A stretch of DNA of 64,000 bases from Pseudoalteromonas sp. MMG007 (lineage in GTDB: Bacteria; Pseudomonadota; Gammaproteobacteria; Enterobacterales; Alteromonadaceae). The translations under genes and the position numbers were made by a program. This document shows positions 9,061 to 18,423 of this stretch, in pieces. The DNA lies in contig NZ_JAGJEI010000015.1 in NCBI RefSeq assembly GCF_018100985.1, positions 47,176-111,175 of the forward strand. Direction: 5' to 3'. The notes below the pieces were generated by a model, which searched no databases, was not told where the DNA came from, and worked only from the letters and a program-made list of their open reading frames with translations. How positions within the stretch are numbered: position 1 is the first letter of the stretch; every line of letters begins with the position of its first letter.

Positions 9061-10077
9061 TTAGTATTATTTATCCTCATTAGTGTATCTGTACGTGCTC
9101 AAGCAGCCGTTATTTTACAGTATCATCATGTTAGCGAAACCCTGCCCGCCGTAACAAGCGTTAGTGCAAATACATTTACTAAGCATTTGAGTTATTTAAA
9201 AGAGCACAACTTTAACGTTATTGCGCTTAATGAGTTAATTAGCGCTCTAAAGCAAGGTGAAACCCTGCCCGATAAAACCGTTGCCATTACTTTTGATGAC
9301 GGCTACAACAATAACTACGAACAAGCAGCGCCTATTTTAGAAAAATTTGGCTACCCATACACTATTTTTGTAAACCCAAAATTAATAGACGAAGGCAAGA
9401 GCTACGTTATGGGTTGGGATAAACTCAGAGAACTCGCTAAAAAAGGCGCGCTGATTGCTAATCACAGTGGGCAACACGACTACTTACATCGCACGCTTGA
9501 AAACGAAACAAATGCTCAGTGGCGCTCTCGTATTAAAAAAGACATTTTAGATTCGCAAAAACGTATAAAAGAAGAAACCGGACAAGATTACAAATACTTA
9601 GCCTATCCGTATGGTGAGTTTAATAACGAGCTACAAGCACTGGTAACAGAGCTTGGCTTTATTGGTATTGGCCAGCACTCAGGAGCGGTAAATAAAGACT
9701 CTAACTTTAGCCGTTTACCGCGTTTTCCGGCATCTGGTTTTTACAGTAAATTGGAAACACTTATTACTAAGCTTAATTCGCGGGCTTTTAATATTACTAA
9801 ACTAACTTACAAAGACAGCGTGACAGAGCAAAACCCACCTATGCTTACAATTGAGTTTAATATGGGCGATTTTCATAAAAGCCAATTTGCTTGTTACGTA
9901 TCAAGCGTAGGCCAAGCAGATTTAAACTGGATCAATAAAAACACAGTTGAAATAACCTCACCAAAAGCACTTAATAAAGGCCGTTCACGCTTTAATTGCA
10001 CTGCGCCTTCTATTTCAAACCCTGGTAGTTACTTCTGGTTTTCACAACCTTGGGTTATCGAAAACGCTAAGCCTTAA
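9040..10077 (+). CDS. Secreted polysaccharide deacetylase (NodB/CE4 family)
   Basis: Protein of 345 residues from the ATG at 9040, followed by a signal peptide (YKKLFHLVLFILISVSVRA). Another in-frame ATG at 9025 is possible; neither has a clear ribosome-binding site. The CE4 motifs are present: TFDDG for catalytic Asp and metal binding, and an HSGQHDYLH metal-binding stretch. It likely removes N-acetyl groups from an envelope or extracellular polysaccharide (PgaB-like), with a C-terminal domain of unknown role. The 5' end overlaps the divergent MATE gene and the 3' end overlaps cheB by 11 bp. Confidence 0.86.
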   Translation: MYKKLFHLVLFILISVSVRAQAAVILQYHHVSETLPAVTSVSANTFTKHLSYLKEHNFNVIALNELISALKQGETLPDKTVAITFDDGYNNNYEQAAPILEKFGYPYTIFVNPKLIDEGKSYVMGWDKLRELAKKGALIANHSGQHDYLHRTLENETNAQWRSRIKKDILDSQKRIKEETGQDYKYLAYPYGEFNNELQALVTELGFIGIGQHSGAVNKDSNFSRLPRFPASGFYSKLETLITKLNSRAFNITKLTYKDSVTEQNPPMLTIEFNMGDFHKSQFACYVSSVGQADLNWINKNTVEITSPKALNKGRSRFNCTAPSISNPGSYFWFSQPWVIENAKP

Positions 10078-11095
10078 TAGCTTGGCTTAAAAGGCGCTGG
10101 GTAACTTTATCTAGCGCCACAACTTCATTTTCAGCCCCAATATCAATTGCTGCCTTAGGCATTCCCCACACAACGGATGAATACTCATCTTGCGCTATTG
10201 TATATGCCCCGCTTTGTTTTAAACCAAGTAAGCCTTTTGCACCATCGCTCCCCATACCTGTAAGTATTGCAGCGACGACATTTTTTGCACCTGTTTGTAT
10301 TAATGAGTTAAATAAAACATCTACCGCAGGTTTATGCCTATTTACGGGCTCGTTATCGTCAAGCTGGCAATATAAACCCACTCCACGCTTAACAATACTT
10401 AAGTGTAATCCACCCGGTGCGATATAAGCACAGCCTGCTGCTAACTTATCGCCTTGTTCTGCTTCTTTCACATTTATGGTACATGTACGGTCCATCCTCT
10501 GGGCGAACGAAGCGCTAAAACCTGGAGGAATATGCTGTGTAATTACAATGGGTGGGCAGTTTTTTGGCATTTTAATTAACACCTCTTTAATAGCCTCTGT
10601 ACCACCGGTAGATGCACCTATTGCAATAACTTTGTTCAGCAAAAATTGCGTGTTAGCTGCAATAGGTTCGTTAGATACAGGCTTTTTAAAACCTCTTACC
10701 CTTGCACCTGCAGCAACCCTTACTTTTTGCTGTACTAAAGCACTGTAATGACTCATGTGCTCTTTAACATTAACGGTGGGTTTAGCAATAAAATCTACTG
10801 CACCGAGCTCTAATGCCTCTAACGTAATAGGTGAACCTTTTTTTGTTAAAGTAGAAATCATCACTACGGGCATTGGTCTGAGCCGCATTAAATTTTTTAA
10901 AAAACTAATACCATCCATTTTTGGCATTTCAACATCGAGAGTCAGCACATCAGGGTTAAGCTTTTTTATCATTTCCCGCGCTTCGTACGGATCCTCAGCG
11001 CAACCTACAACTTTAATGTCGTCTGCTTGGCCTAATATTTCGTTAAGTAATTGTCTAATTAATGGAGAGTCATCAATTATTAATACTTTTATCAT
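10067..11095 (-). CDS. cheB: Chemotaxis protein-glutamate methylesterase CheB
   Basis: Response regulator and esterase that demethylates and deamidates chemoreceptors. Start chosen at the ATG at 11095 because AGGGG stands before it; a GTG two codons upstream is the alternative. The receiver domain has Asp54 (LTLDVEMPKMDG). The C-terminal CheB domain has GASTGGTEA with the catalytic Ser, the His of ITQHIPPGFS and the Asp of GMGSDGAKG. At 342 residues it is of normal length. It follows cheD by 8 bp and ends inside the convergent deacetylase gene. Confidence 0.95.
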   Translation of the reverse strand: MIKVLIIDDSPLIRQLLNEILGQADDIKVVGCAEDPYEAREMIKKLNPDVLTLDVEMPKMDGISFLKNLMRLRPMPVVMISTLTKKGSPITLEALELGAVDFIAKPTVNVKEHMSHYSALVQQKVRVAAGARVRGFKKPVSNEPIAANTQFLLNKVIAIGASTGGTEAIKEVLIKMPKNCPPIVITQHIPPGFSASFAQRMDRTCTINVKEAEQGDKLAAGCAYIAPGGLHLSIVKRGVGLYCQLDDNEPVNRHKPAVDVLFNSLIQTGAKNVVAAILTGMGSDGAKGLLGLKQSGAYTIAQDEYSSVVWGMPKAAIDIGAENEVVALDKVTQRLLSQAIKA

Positions 11096-11103
11096 ATGCA
11101 CCC

Positions 11104-11721
11104 CTAAAACAGTTCAATATCTGTTTTTTTATCTTGCTGTTGAAGATTTTGTAAGTATTTCACTTCGCGCTTTTCAATCGTATTGTTATGAAGATTTTTA
11201 AGTTTTTTTACGTGTACTTTACCAGTATGAGGGTGGAAAAATATTTTCCTCGGCCACGGTCCCCCCATATCATGAGCAACTAAATTGAGCGCCTCTTCTT
11301 TTATATAGGCATTCGCAAAACTTATATTCCCGAGCCCAATATCTGTCATTGCACTTATTATTCGCCCACCGCCAAAAAGTTTTATTTTTAAATTTTTGCG
11401 TGCTCCGCCATTTTTAAGCACTTCGTTAATTAAATATTCCATAGCCCAATTACCGTATCGCCCGCTTAAACTATGCGCGCCTTCAACATGCTCACCTTTT
11501 TTTACCGGCAACATAAAGTGATTAACGCCACCAATCCCTAACTTTTCATCGTATACACATGCCGCAATACAAGAGCCTAAAACAGTTGATATTAGCTCAT
11601 CATTTTTTGATACATAAAATTCACCCGGTAAAATTTTAGCGACCACGCTTTCTCGCCCAGAGTCCCAATAACGCTTTATATGATCAAACCCAGGAAGAAC
11701 ACCTTTAAACTGAGCGTGCAT
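11104..11721 (-). CDS. cheD: Chemoreceptor glutamine deamidase CheD
   Basis: Converts receptor glutamines to glutamate and can bind CheC-type phosphatases in adaptation. It has the CheD thiol-hydrolase core: the Cys of VLGSCIAACV, the His of GGVNHFMLP and the SGRYG stretch. The 205 residues include a somewhat long N-terminus and a charged C-terminal tail. The ATG at 11721 lies within the end of cheR (17-bp overlap), so translation is probably coupled. No CheC is in the window. Confidence 0.93.
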   Translation of the reverse strand: MHAQFKGVLPGFDHIKRYWDSGRESVVAKILPGEFYVSKNDELISTVLGSCIAACVYDEKLGIGGVNHFMLPVKKGEHVEGAHSLSGRYGNWAMEYLINEVLKNGGARKNLKIKLFGGGRIISAMTDIGLGNISFANAYIKEEALNLVAHDMGGPWPRKIFFHPHTGKVHVKKLKNLHNNTIEKREVKYLQNLQQQDKKTDIELF

Positions 11722-12535
11722 CAGCAGCCTTTTGGTACATAGTTTTACCTAAATTTTTAAACTCAGTATGCTCTTTACCCATGGTTTCTGAGTGACCTAA
11801 AAATAAATGCCCATGTGGAGCGAGTATTTTTGCATAACGTTTAAATAATAAATCTTTAGTGTCTTTATCAAAGTAAATAACAACATTACGGCATAAAATT
11901 AAATCAAAGGGCCCTTTCATTGGCCACTCTTGTAATAAATTTAAGCGTTTAAAAGAAATTAATTGCTGCAGCTTTGGTTTAACCTTATAGCTTTCGCCAT
12001 CTTTACTTTTTAAAAACCAACGCTTTAACAACGCATCATCTAACCCATTCACATTTGCTGCGCTATACACACCAGCATGCGCTTTTTTAAGTACATTAGA
12101 GTCTAGGTCAGTCGCTAAAATTTTAACGTCCCAGTTGCTAGGAAATAGCTCATTTAACGCCATTGCAAGGCTATAGGGCTCTTCTCCTGTTGAGCATCCC
12201 GCCGACCAAATTCGTACTCGCCGACTTTCTTTGTTTTGCACAAGCAAAGCAGGAACTAATTGTTTTTTTAGATAATCAAAATGGTGGGATTCACGAAAAA
12301 ATGAAGTTAGATTAGTTGTTAGCGCATTAATAAATGCATCAAACTCCTCATCTTTATGGCTATTTAAATAAGCTAAGTAAGTACTAAAATCAGTTAGTTT
12401 TCTCTCTCGTATGCGACGTGCAATACGTGAGTACACCATTTCACGCTTATGCTCACCAAGTACAATACCGCATGCGTTGTACACTAAAGTGGCAATTTCT
12501 TTAAAGTCGCGATCGGTAAATAAAAACTCTTTCAT
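11705..12535 (-). CDS. cheR: Chemotaxis methyltransferase CheR
   Basis: S-adenosylmethionine-dependent methyltransferase that methylates glutamates of chemoreceptors. The 276 residues include the N-terminal all-alpha domain, the SAM-binding motif IWSAGCSTGEEPYSLAM, and the catalytic-domain signatures FDLILCRNVVIYF and LFLGHSE. It follows the MCP gene, whose C-terminus carries a CheR-docking pentapeptide, so the two products probably interact. Two hairpins lie between them, so transcription of cheR from the MCP promoter may be reduced. Confidence 0.95.
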   Translation of the reverse strand: MKEFLFTDRDFKEIATLVYNACGIVLGEHKREMVYSRIARRIRERKLTDFSTYLAYLNSHKDEEFDAFINALTTNLTSFFRESHHFDYLKKQLVPALLVQNKESRRVRIWSAGCSTGEEPYSLAMALNELFPSNWDVKILATDLDSNVLKKAHAGVYSAANVNGLDDALLKRWFLKSKDGESYKVKPKLQQLISFKRLNLLQEWPMKGPFDLILCRNVVIYFDKDTKDLLFKRYAKILAPHGHLFLGHSETMGKEHTEFKNLGKTMYQKAADARSV

Positions 12536-12565
12536 TAGTTACTCTCAAATGCAGAATAAGCGGCA

Positions 12566-12589
12566 CTTAGCGCAATTTATTGCGCTAAG
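12566..12589 (-). terminator. Second hairpin between MCP gene and cheR
   Basis: A perfect 10-bp stem, CTTAGCGCAA (12566-12575) with complement at 12580-12589 and a TTTA loop. There is no T-run after it on the minus strand. It may protect or process the cheR message rather than terminate. Confidence 0.4.
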
Positions 12590-12607
12590 CTAAGTGTATT
12601 TAACAAA

Positions 12608-12639
12608 AGCTTTAGATAACAAATTTCTTATCTAAAGCT
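12608..12639 (-). terminator. Intrinsic terminator after the MCP gene
   Basis: A perfect 12-bp stem, AGCTTTAGATAA (12608-12619) pairing with 12628-12639, with an 8-nt loop. On the minus strand it is followed by TTTTGTTAAAT. It sits 11 bp past the MCP stop. Confidence 0.7.
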
Positions 12640-12649
12640 CTGCTATTAA

Positions 12650-14989
12650 CTAAAACTCTTCCCACTCATCAGCTGAATCTACAAAGTTTTCTCCTTTTGG
12701 CTTACTTCGGCTAAAGCTACTTTGTGGTTGCTGCGTTAAAGCGGGTGTACTCATACTTGATGACACTAAAGGTATGTCTTGCTGCCCTAACGAAAAGAAG
12801 TGAAGGAGTCTGCGCATTTCGTTTGCTTGCTCAGCCATAGACTCACCAGCTGCAGATGCCTCTTCTACGAGTGCAGCATTTTGCTGAGTCATTTCATCCA
12901 TTTGAGAAATAGCTTTGTTCACTTGCTCAATACCTGCGCTTTGCTCCTCTGATGCTTCGGTAATATCAGAAATCATTTGCGTAACGCGCTGTACCGACAC
13001 AACAATTTCTTTAAGAGTTGCCCCTGACTCATTTACTAACTGAGAGCCATCTGCAACTTTCCCTACACTGTCCCTTATCAACTCTTTAATTTCTTTAGCG
13101 GCTCCTGCTGAGCGCTGCGCTAAGTTACGTACTTCACCCGCCACAACGGCAAAGCCACGACCTTGCTCGCCCGCCCTTGCAGCCTCAACGGCAGCATTAA
13201 GTGCTAATAAATTAGTTTGGAAGGCAATTTCGTCAATCACACCAATAATGTCTGCAATTTTTTTACTCGATTCGTTTATTGCCGACATGCTAGTCACCGC
13301 ACGGTTTACTACTTCTCCGCCTTGTATTGCCTTTTCGCAGGTTTCTTCTGCTAAATCGTTCGCAACTTTTGCATTATCAGCATTTTGGCGAACTGTGCTG
13401 GTCATCTCTTCCATACTCGATGCTGTTTCTTCAAGTGACGAAGCTTGCTCTTCAGTACGTTGACTTAAATCAGCATTCCCTTGTGATATTTCTTCTGCGC
13501 CACTTGCTACAAGCGTTGCTGAAGAGTTTATGCGATTGATTACTTCTGTTAGTTTATCTGCGGTTGTATTTGCATCGCGTTTTAGCTTATCAAATGAGCC
13601 TTTGTAATCACTTTCTATGCGTTTTGATAAATCACCACTTGCCATTGCATCGAGCATATTTGCTGTATCAGCAACTGCATCATCAACAATTTTAACTAGG
13701 CTATTTAACCCTTTAGCTAAGCGTAAGAAAAACCCGCTTTTATCTGTCTCAATAACACGCGCATCTAATTCGCCATTACCCGCGGCTAAAATTAGTTCTG
13801 CAATTTCTTTTTCAATAGCGACTTCATCGGTTCTATCTTCCCACTCAACCACTGTGCCTATGCGTTCGTTTTCAGGTGTTAAAATAGGGTTTGCTACCAA
13901 GCCAAACGTGCGTCCACCCACAAGTATTTCGGCTTTATAGGTCGTAGTTAACTTAGCAAGCAGGTTTTGCTGATGCGCTGGATTTTTATGAAAAACATCA
14001 ATATTTTGTTTAAGTAGGTTTGTACTGTCAAAATTAGGCAAGTCTTTACGTAAATCATTTTCTGCTGCACTCATCATGTTTTTAACAGCTTGATTCATAT
14101 AAACAATAACGTTTGATGCATCGGCTATCATGGTATTGGTTGCAACAGTATCAAGCGCTTGGCGTACACGTAGGTTTTCTTGCGCTTCGCTTCGCTCTTT
14201 TTCTGCTTTTGCTAAGCTTTCTGTTATATCTTCCCATTCAACAATAGTTCCTAAGCGCTCTCCTTCATGGCTTACCCAAGGTGATGCAATAAGGGTAAAT
14301 ATGAGCCCAGCCAATCTTAACTCGGCCTTATGCGGTTGCTCTAAATTTTTTAATAAGTCACGCTGATGCGATGGGTGCTTATGAAAATCATCAACACATG
14401 TACCAATTAAACTATCTACAGCAAAATTAGGAAGTACTGTTTGTAAGTCTTTTTCTCTGGCTTTTAACATGGAACGAACCTGATCGTTCACAAACACTAT
14501 ATTAAGGTCTTTATCTGCAATCATTACGTTTGCTTGGCATACTTTTAATGCACTGGCTAAATCGGCCGCTTTTCGAGAGGCTTTTTCTAGCTCTTTTTGC
14601 TTGGTTATGTCTGTCGCAAACTTTATAACTTTTAATACTTGGCCGCTCTCATTCACAATAGGATTATAAGTAGCTTGTATCCAAACCTCTTTATTACCTT
14701 TAGCATTACGCTTAAATTCATCAGAAATAAACTCTCCGTTGCGGAGGCGCTGCCAAAAGTTTTTATAGTCGTTACTTTGCGCTTCATCGGAGTCGACAAA
14801 TAAAGAATGGTGCTGGCCTTGAACTTCTTCTAGCCTGTAGCCCATTGCACCTAAAAAATTAGAATTTGCAGTAATTATTTGCCCGTTAGGTTCAAACTCA
14901 ATTACCGCTAATGATTTATTTAATGCATCTACAATTAAATCATTACTGGATTTTGACTGCTTTGGATTACTAAACCATCCCATGCCCAT
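12650..14989 (-). CDS. Soluble methyl-accepting chemotaxis protein with three PAS domains
   Basis: Cytoplasmic chemoreceptor of 779 residues from the ATG at 14989 (AAAGG upstream); GTG codons just before and an ATG at 14983 are alternatives. There is no transmembrane segment. Three PAS repeats fill about residues 15-390; the second and third are closely similar (both have PNF-DS near a DFHK or VFHK stretch). Tandem HAMP-like helices follow (about 400-490), then the MCP signalling domain with the conserved hairpin tip [20 protein letters not shown]. It ends in EWEEF, matching the x-W-x-x-F pentapeptide that tethers CheR/CheB. It probably senses an intracellular redox or metabolic cue; the ligand is unknown. 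Confidence 0.93.
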   Translation of the reverse strand: MGMGWFSNPKQSKSSNDLIVDALNKSLAVIEFEPNGQIITANSNFLGAMGYRLEEVQGQHHSLFVDSDEAQSNDYKNFWQRLRNGEFISDEFKRNAKGNKEVWIQATYNPIVNESGQVLKVIKFATDITKQKELEKASRKAADLASALKVCQANVMIADKDLNIVFVNDQVRSMLKAREKDLQTVLPNFAVDSLIGTCVDDFHKHPSHQRDLLKNLEQPHKAELRLAGLIFTLIASPWVSHEGERLGTIVEWEDITESLAKAEKERSEAQENLRVRQALDTVATNTMIADASNVIVYMNQAVKNMMSAAENDLRKDLPNFDSTNLLKQNIDVFHKNPAHQQNLLAKLTTTYKAEILVGGRTFGLVANPILTPENERIGTVVEWEDRTDEVAIEKEIAELILAAGNGELDARVIETDKSGFFLRLAKGLNSLVKIVDDAVADTANMLDAMASGDLSKRIESDYKGSFDKLKRDANTTADKLTEVINRINSSATLVASGAEEISQGNADLSQRTEEQASSLEETASSMEEMTSTVRQNADNAKVANDLAEETCEKAIQGGEVVNRAVTSMSAINESSKKIADIIGVIDEIAFQTNLLALNAAVEAARAGEQGRGFAVVAGEVRNLAQRSAGAAKEIKELIRDSVGKVADGSQLVNESGATLKEIVVSVQRVTQMISDITEASEEQSAGIEQVNKAISQMDEMTQQNAALVEEASAAGESMAEQANEMRRLLHFFSLGQQDIPLVSSSMSTPALTQQPQSSFSRSKPKGENFVDSADEWEEF

Positions 14990-15035
14990 CACCACCTTTA
15001 AGTTATTTTGTATTACTATATTTAGATTTAACTAA

Positions 15036-15521
15036 CTAAATATTCATTGTTTTTTGCAAATCGATTAATGCGACCATTTTCTCACCCACGTTAACCAAAC
15101 CAGCTACGTACTCACAGCTATTCGACTCAGATAAACTAGGCACTGCTTTAGCGTCTTGCTCTGCAATACTGTAAACATCAGACACCGCATCAACCGCAAT
15201 TCCCATAATTTTACTGCCTTGTTCAAACTCAACCTTTACTACAATAACAACCGTTAATGAGCCATATTCGACGCTTGGAAGGCCAAAACGTAAGCGTAAA
15301 TCTATAATGGGTACTATTGTTCCGCGCAAATTAATAACGCCTTTTACAAAGTCAGGAGAGTTTGGTAGCTCGGTTATTTCTTCCCAGCTACGAATTTCTT
15401 GTACTGTTAAAATATCAACGCCATACTCTTCATCAGCCATAATAAAGGTCAAAAACTGCTTAACTCCCTGCTCTTGTTGCAGGCTTAGTGCATTATTTAT
15501 CTCGCTTTGCTCAGCGTTCAT
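15036..15521 (-). CDS. cheW: Chemotaxis coupling protein CheW
   Basis: Scaffold of 161 residues linking receptors to CheA. It has the CheW-like fold signatures EYGVDILTVQEIR, VKGVINLRGTIVPIIDLR and MGIAVDAVSDV. Its ATG overlaps the cheA stop by one base (TAATG), so the two are translationally coupled and made in matched amounts. Confidence 0.95.
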   Translation of the reverse strand: MNAEQSEINNALSLQQEQGVKQFLTFIMADEEYGVDILTVQEIRSWEEITELPNSPDFVKGVINLRGTIVPIIDLRLRFGLPSVEYGSLTVVIVVKVEFEQGSKIMGIAVDAVSDVYSIAEQDAKAVPSLSESNSCEYVAGLVNVGEKMVALIDLQKTMNI

Positions 15522-17611
15522 TAAGCCTCCACCGCTATATGCTGATCTATAATAAGATCTTGGCTACCTGGCTTTTTAAGACCAGAAAGCTTTATTAAAC
15601 CGCTTATATCTACAATTAGTGACACGCGCCCATCACCTAAAATAGTGGCGCCAGATACACCATCAACCTTGTGGTAATTTGCCTCTAAGCTTTTAATAAC
15701 AACTTGCTGCTGAGAGAGTAAATCGTCTACAAGTAAGCCCACTTTTTGATTATCTGTTTCAACAACAACAAGGAGAGTTTTATCTAAAGATTCAATGGCA
15801 TTTTGATGATTAAAAATATCGTATAATCTTAAAATTGGAATGTATTCGTCGCGCAGCCTTAGTACATCTAGGTTTTTACCTACTCGGCTTACTTTTGTAA
15901 TATCAATTTGCAGTGATTCAACAATAGAAATGAGTGGAATAATGTAAGTATGCTTAGCTACTTTAACGAGCTGCCCATCTAAAATAGCGAGTGTAAGGGG
16001 TAAACGTATCGTAAATGTAGAGCCAACGCCTGGCGCTGAGGTAACCTCAACAGAGCCATTTAAAGACTGTATATTTCGTTTAACAACATCCATCCCTACA
16101 CCACGACCCGATAAGTCGCTTACCTCGTCCATAGTTGAAAAACCAGGCATAAAAATTAGTTCGTTTACTTCCTCATCACTTAAAATGCTATCGGCCGTAA
16201 TCAGCTCATTAGCAATTGCTTTTTCTCTAATTTTTTTAGTATTGAGTCCTTGACCATCATCCATAATTTCAATAACGATGTTTCCGCCTTGATGAAACGC
16301 ATTTAAAGTAACAGTACCTACAGGATCTTTTCCCGCTGCAACTCTTTGCTCAACCGTTTCAAGGCCATGATCGAGTGAATTTCTAACCAAGTGAACCATA
16401 GGATCTGATATTTTTTCCATGACCGTTTTATCAAGTTCCGTTTGTTCACCTAAAAGCTTAAGCTCGACCTGCTTATTAAGCTTTTGTGCAATATCGCGAA
16501 CCAAGCGAGGAAAACGACTAAAAACAAAGTTAATCGGCAGCATACGAATTCGCATAACGTTTTCTTGTAAGTCACGAGTATTATGTGCAAGTTGTGCAAG
16601 CCCTTCTTGAAGTGAGGTAATTGTAGCGGGTGTTATTTCTTGCTCACTTAGCTGATTAAGCATGGCTTGGGTAATAACCAATTCACCAACCATATTTATT
16701 AGCGAATCAACCTTATCAATTCCGACTCTTATTGAGGTGGACTCAGGCGTGGTCGTAGGCTTTTTATCATTACTTTGAGCTTTAGGCTTTACTGGAGCGG
16801 GAGTAGGTTGAGTCGTGCTCGACTCTTCATTTTTGGAAGTACATTCCTCACTCACAGCGCTTTGATTAACAGTATTGCTTTGTAGGTCGTCGGTAAATAG
16901 GCCGCCGCACAGCTCAATGCTTATATCTGCGTCATCTTCTACCCACTCAAATACCTCATTTATTGCTTTTTCATCTTTAGCTGTATTTAAAAAAAAGCGC
17001 CAATGCAAAAAACATTCATCACTGCTCAGCTCTGTTATATCGGGTACTTCGTCATAAAATACATGTGTTTCTAATTCGCCTAACTCAGCCAGCTCGCTGA
17101 TCATAAATAATGGCTCATTACCGGTTTTAAAAAGATGCTGGTGTGGCTTAAAATCTATTTGGTAAGTATTACTGCCGGTATCTTTAGCATCGGCTAGTTG
17201 CACAGATGCTTCTGCATCATTATTTATTTCAAGCACTTGCTCAAACTGTAAACGTAATGCATTGGCTTCATTTAAATCGGGCTCTTGCTCACTTTGAAGT
17301 GCAGCAAGTAACCCTCGTAAACAATCAACTGCTTTAAGAAGTAAATTAACATGCTCGGTACTTAGCTCACGTTCCCCTTGGCGTATTTGATCAAGCAGTG
17401 TTTCAAGCACGTGGGTGAAGTCGGCAACGGAGGTAAAACCAAATGTACCACTGCCGCCTTTTATTGAATGGGCGGCTCTAAAAATTGTGTTTATAGTTTC
17501 TAAGTCTTCCTCACCAGGTACCAAATTTAAAAGCTCAGCCTCCATGGTATCTAGGCCTTCAAAACTCTCTTCAAAGAAAACTTCAAAAAATTGACTTAAA
17601 TCTATGCTCAC
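15521..17611 (-). CDS. cheA: Chemotaxis sensor histidine kinase CheA
   Basis: Autophosphorylating kinase that passes phosphate to CheY and CheB. The 696 residues comprise an Hpt domain with His48 (FRAAHSIKGGSGTFGF), a linker region (about 130-300) rich in acidic and polar residues, a dimerisation helix pair, an HSP90-like ATPase (HLVRNSLDHGLE, DDGQGLN, GRGVGMDVV) and a C-terminal CheW-like domain. The order STAS, CheY, CheA, CheW, MCP, CheR, CheD, CheB is that of a complete non-flagellar-linked signalling array cluster; no flagellar genes are in the window. Confidence 0.95.
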   Translation of the reverse strand: MSIDLSQFFEVFFEESFEGLDTMEAELLNLVPGEEDLETINTIFRAAHSIKGGSGTFGFTSVADFTHVLETLLDQIRQGERELSTEHVNLLLKAVDCLRGLLAALQSEQEPDLNEANALRLQFEQVLEINNDAEASVQLADAKDTGSNTYQIDFKPHQHLFKTGNEPLFMISELAELGELETHVFYDEVPDITELSSDECFLHWRFFLNTAKDEKAINEVFEWVEDDADISIELCGGLFTDDLQSNTVNQSAVSEECTSKNEESSTTQPTPAPVKPKAQSNDKKPTTTPESTSIRVGIDKVDSLINMVGELVITQAMLNQLSEQEITPATITSLQEGLAQLAHNTRDLQENVMRIRMLPINFVFSRFPRLVRDIAQKLNKQVELKLLGEQTELDKTVMEKISDPMVHLVRNSLDHGLETVEQRVAAGKDPVGTVTLNAFHQGGNIVIEIMDDGQGLNTKKIREKAIANELITADSILSDEEVNELIFMPGFSTMDEVSDLSGRGVGMDVVKRNIQSLNGSVEVTSAPGVGSTFTIRLPLTLAILDGQLVKVAKHTYIIPLISIVESLQIDITKVSRVGKNLDVLRLRDEYIPILRLYDIFNHQNAIESLDKTLLVVVETDNQKVGLLVDDLLSQQQVVIKSLEANYHKVDGVSGATILGDGRVSLIVDISGLIKLSGLKKPGSQDLIIDQHIAVEA

Positions 17612-17625
17612 ACTGCGCTCCTTTA

Positions 17626-17988
17626 CTAGCGAATAACCTTTTTAATCACCGCTAACAACTGTTCAGGATTAAAAGGCTTTACAATCCAACCCGTAGCACC
17701 TGCGGCTTTACCTTCTATTTTTTTATCAAGGCCCGATTCGGTCGTAAGCATAAGTAATGGTGTAAATTTATAATTAGGTAAAGTACGAAGCTCTCTTATT
17801 AATGTAATACCGTCCATAATAGGCATATTTACATCGGATATTACCGCATCAAAATCTTGCTGCTTTGCAATTGCTAAAGCTTCGCTGCCATCTTTAGCTT
17901 CGGTTACATCAAACCCCGCTGTTTTTAGAGTAAAACTCACCATTTGACGCATTGATGCAGAATCATCAACTGCTAAAATTCTTTTCAT
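17626..17988 (-). CDS. cheY: CheY-like single-domain response regulator
   Basis: Receiver domain of 120 residues with the acidic pair DD (8-9), phosphoacceptor Asp52 (ISDVNMPIMDG), Thr in LMLTTES and the conserved Lys in WIVKPF. It probably takes phosphate from CheA. Whether it binds a flagellar switch or another output is not known, because the motor genes are elsewhere. It lies 14 bp upstream of cheA. Confidence 0.92.
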   Translation of the reverse strand: MKRILAVDDSASMRQMVSFTLKTAGFDVTEAKDGSEALAIAKQQDFDAVISDVNMPIMDGITLIRELRTLPNYKFTPLLMLTTESGLDKKIEGKAAGATGWIVKPFNPEQLLAVIKKVIR

Positions 17989-17996
17989 ATATACCT

Positions 17997-18269
17997 CTAA
18001 CCTTTACTTTCGAGTATTAAATAATGACTTAAACCGAGTTGATTAACGGTGTGTGTTAACGCTTCGCTGCTACCAACCCAAATTATTTTATGATGGATGG
18101 TTTGCAGGTGTTTTTGTAAGGAACATAAAAGTTGAATTGAAGCCGTGTCAGCCGCTCTAACATCACTAACATCAATGCAAATATCATCATTGCTATTGAG
18201 TTCTTGGAGTAAATCTTGATGTAGAGTCTCAACCTGCGTGATGGCAAGTTCACTGGGTAGCTTTAGCAT
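17997..18269 (-). CDS. STAS-domain protein at the head of the chemotaxis cluster
   Basis: A 90-residue single STAS (anti-sigma-antagonist type) domain: PSELAITQVETL at the start, the DVSDVRAADTASIQLL core, and a Ser/Thr pair where phosphorylation occurs in SpoIIAA-type proteins. STAS proteins in such clusters are thought to tune signalling arrays, but the role here is inferred. It is the first gene of the run and lies 8 bp before cheY, so the cluster promoter should lie in 18270-18379. Confidence 0.85.
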   Translation of the reverse strand: MLKLPSELAITQVETLHQDLLQELNSNDDICIDVSDVRAADTASIQLLCSLQKHLQTIHHKIIWVGSSEALTHTVNQLGLSHYLILESKG

Positions 18270-18379
18270 TTTTTGGGGACTTTCCCTGTCAATTCAATTC
18301 ATAATAAAAGCTTAGACCTAGTTATTGAAATTGCCATCAAAGGGTAAAAAAAAATTATAAAAGCATTAAAAATACAAAA

Positions 18380-18400
18380 AAAGGAGCATAAAGCTCCTTT
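18380..18400 (-). terminator. Intrinsic terminator of the cytochrome oxidase operon
   Basis: AAAGGAGC (18380-18387) pairs with GCTCCTTT (18393-18400) across a 5-nt loop. On the minus strand it is followed by a run of T. It lies 23 bp after the SCO gene stop, so it closes the oxidase and assembly operon before the chemotaxis promoter. Confidence 0.85.
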
Positions 18401-18423
18401 AAAATTCATTAAAAGTTAAAAAA

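Noticed and set aside
10755..11201. 148-codon plus-strand frame over cheB and cheD
   Set aside because: Antisense to two well-identified genes, with no family resemblance or start signal.
13617..13940. Plus-strand open frame inside the MCP gene
   Set aside because: It is antisense to PAS/HAMP-coding sequence, has low-complexity Ser/Ala composition and no ribosome site; a shadow.
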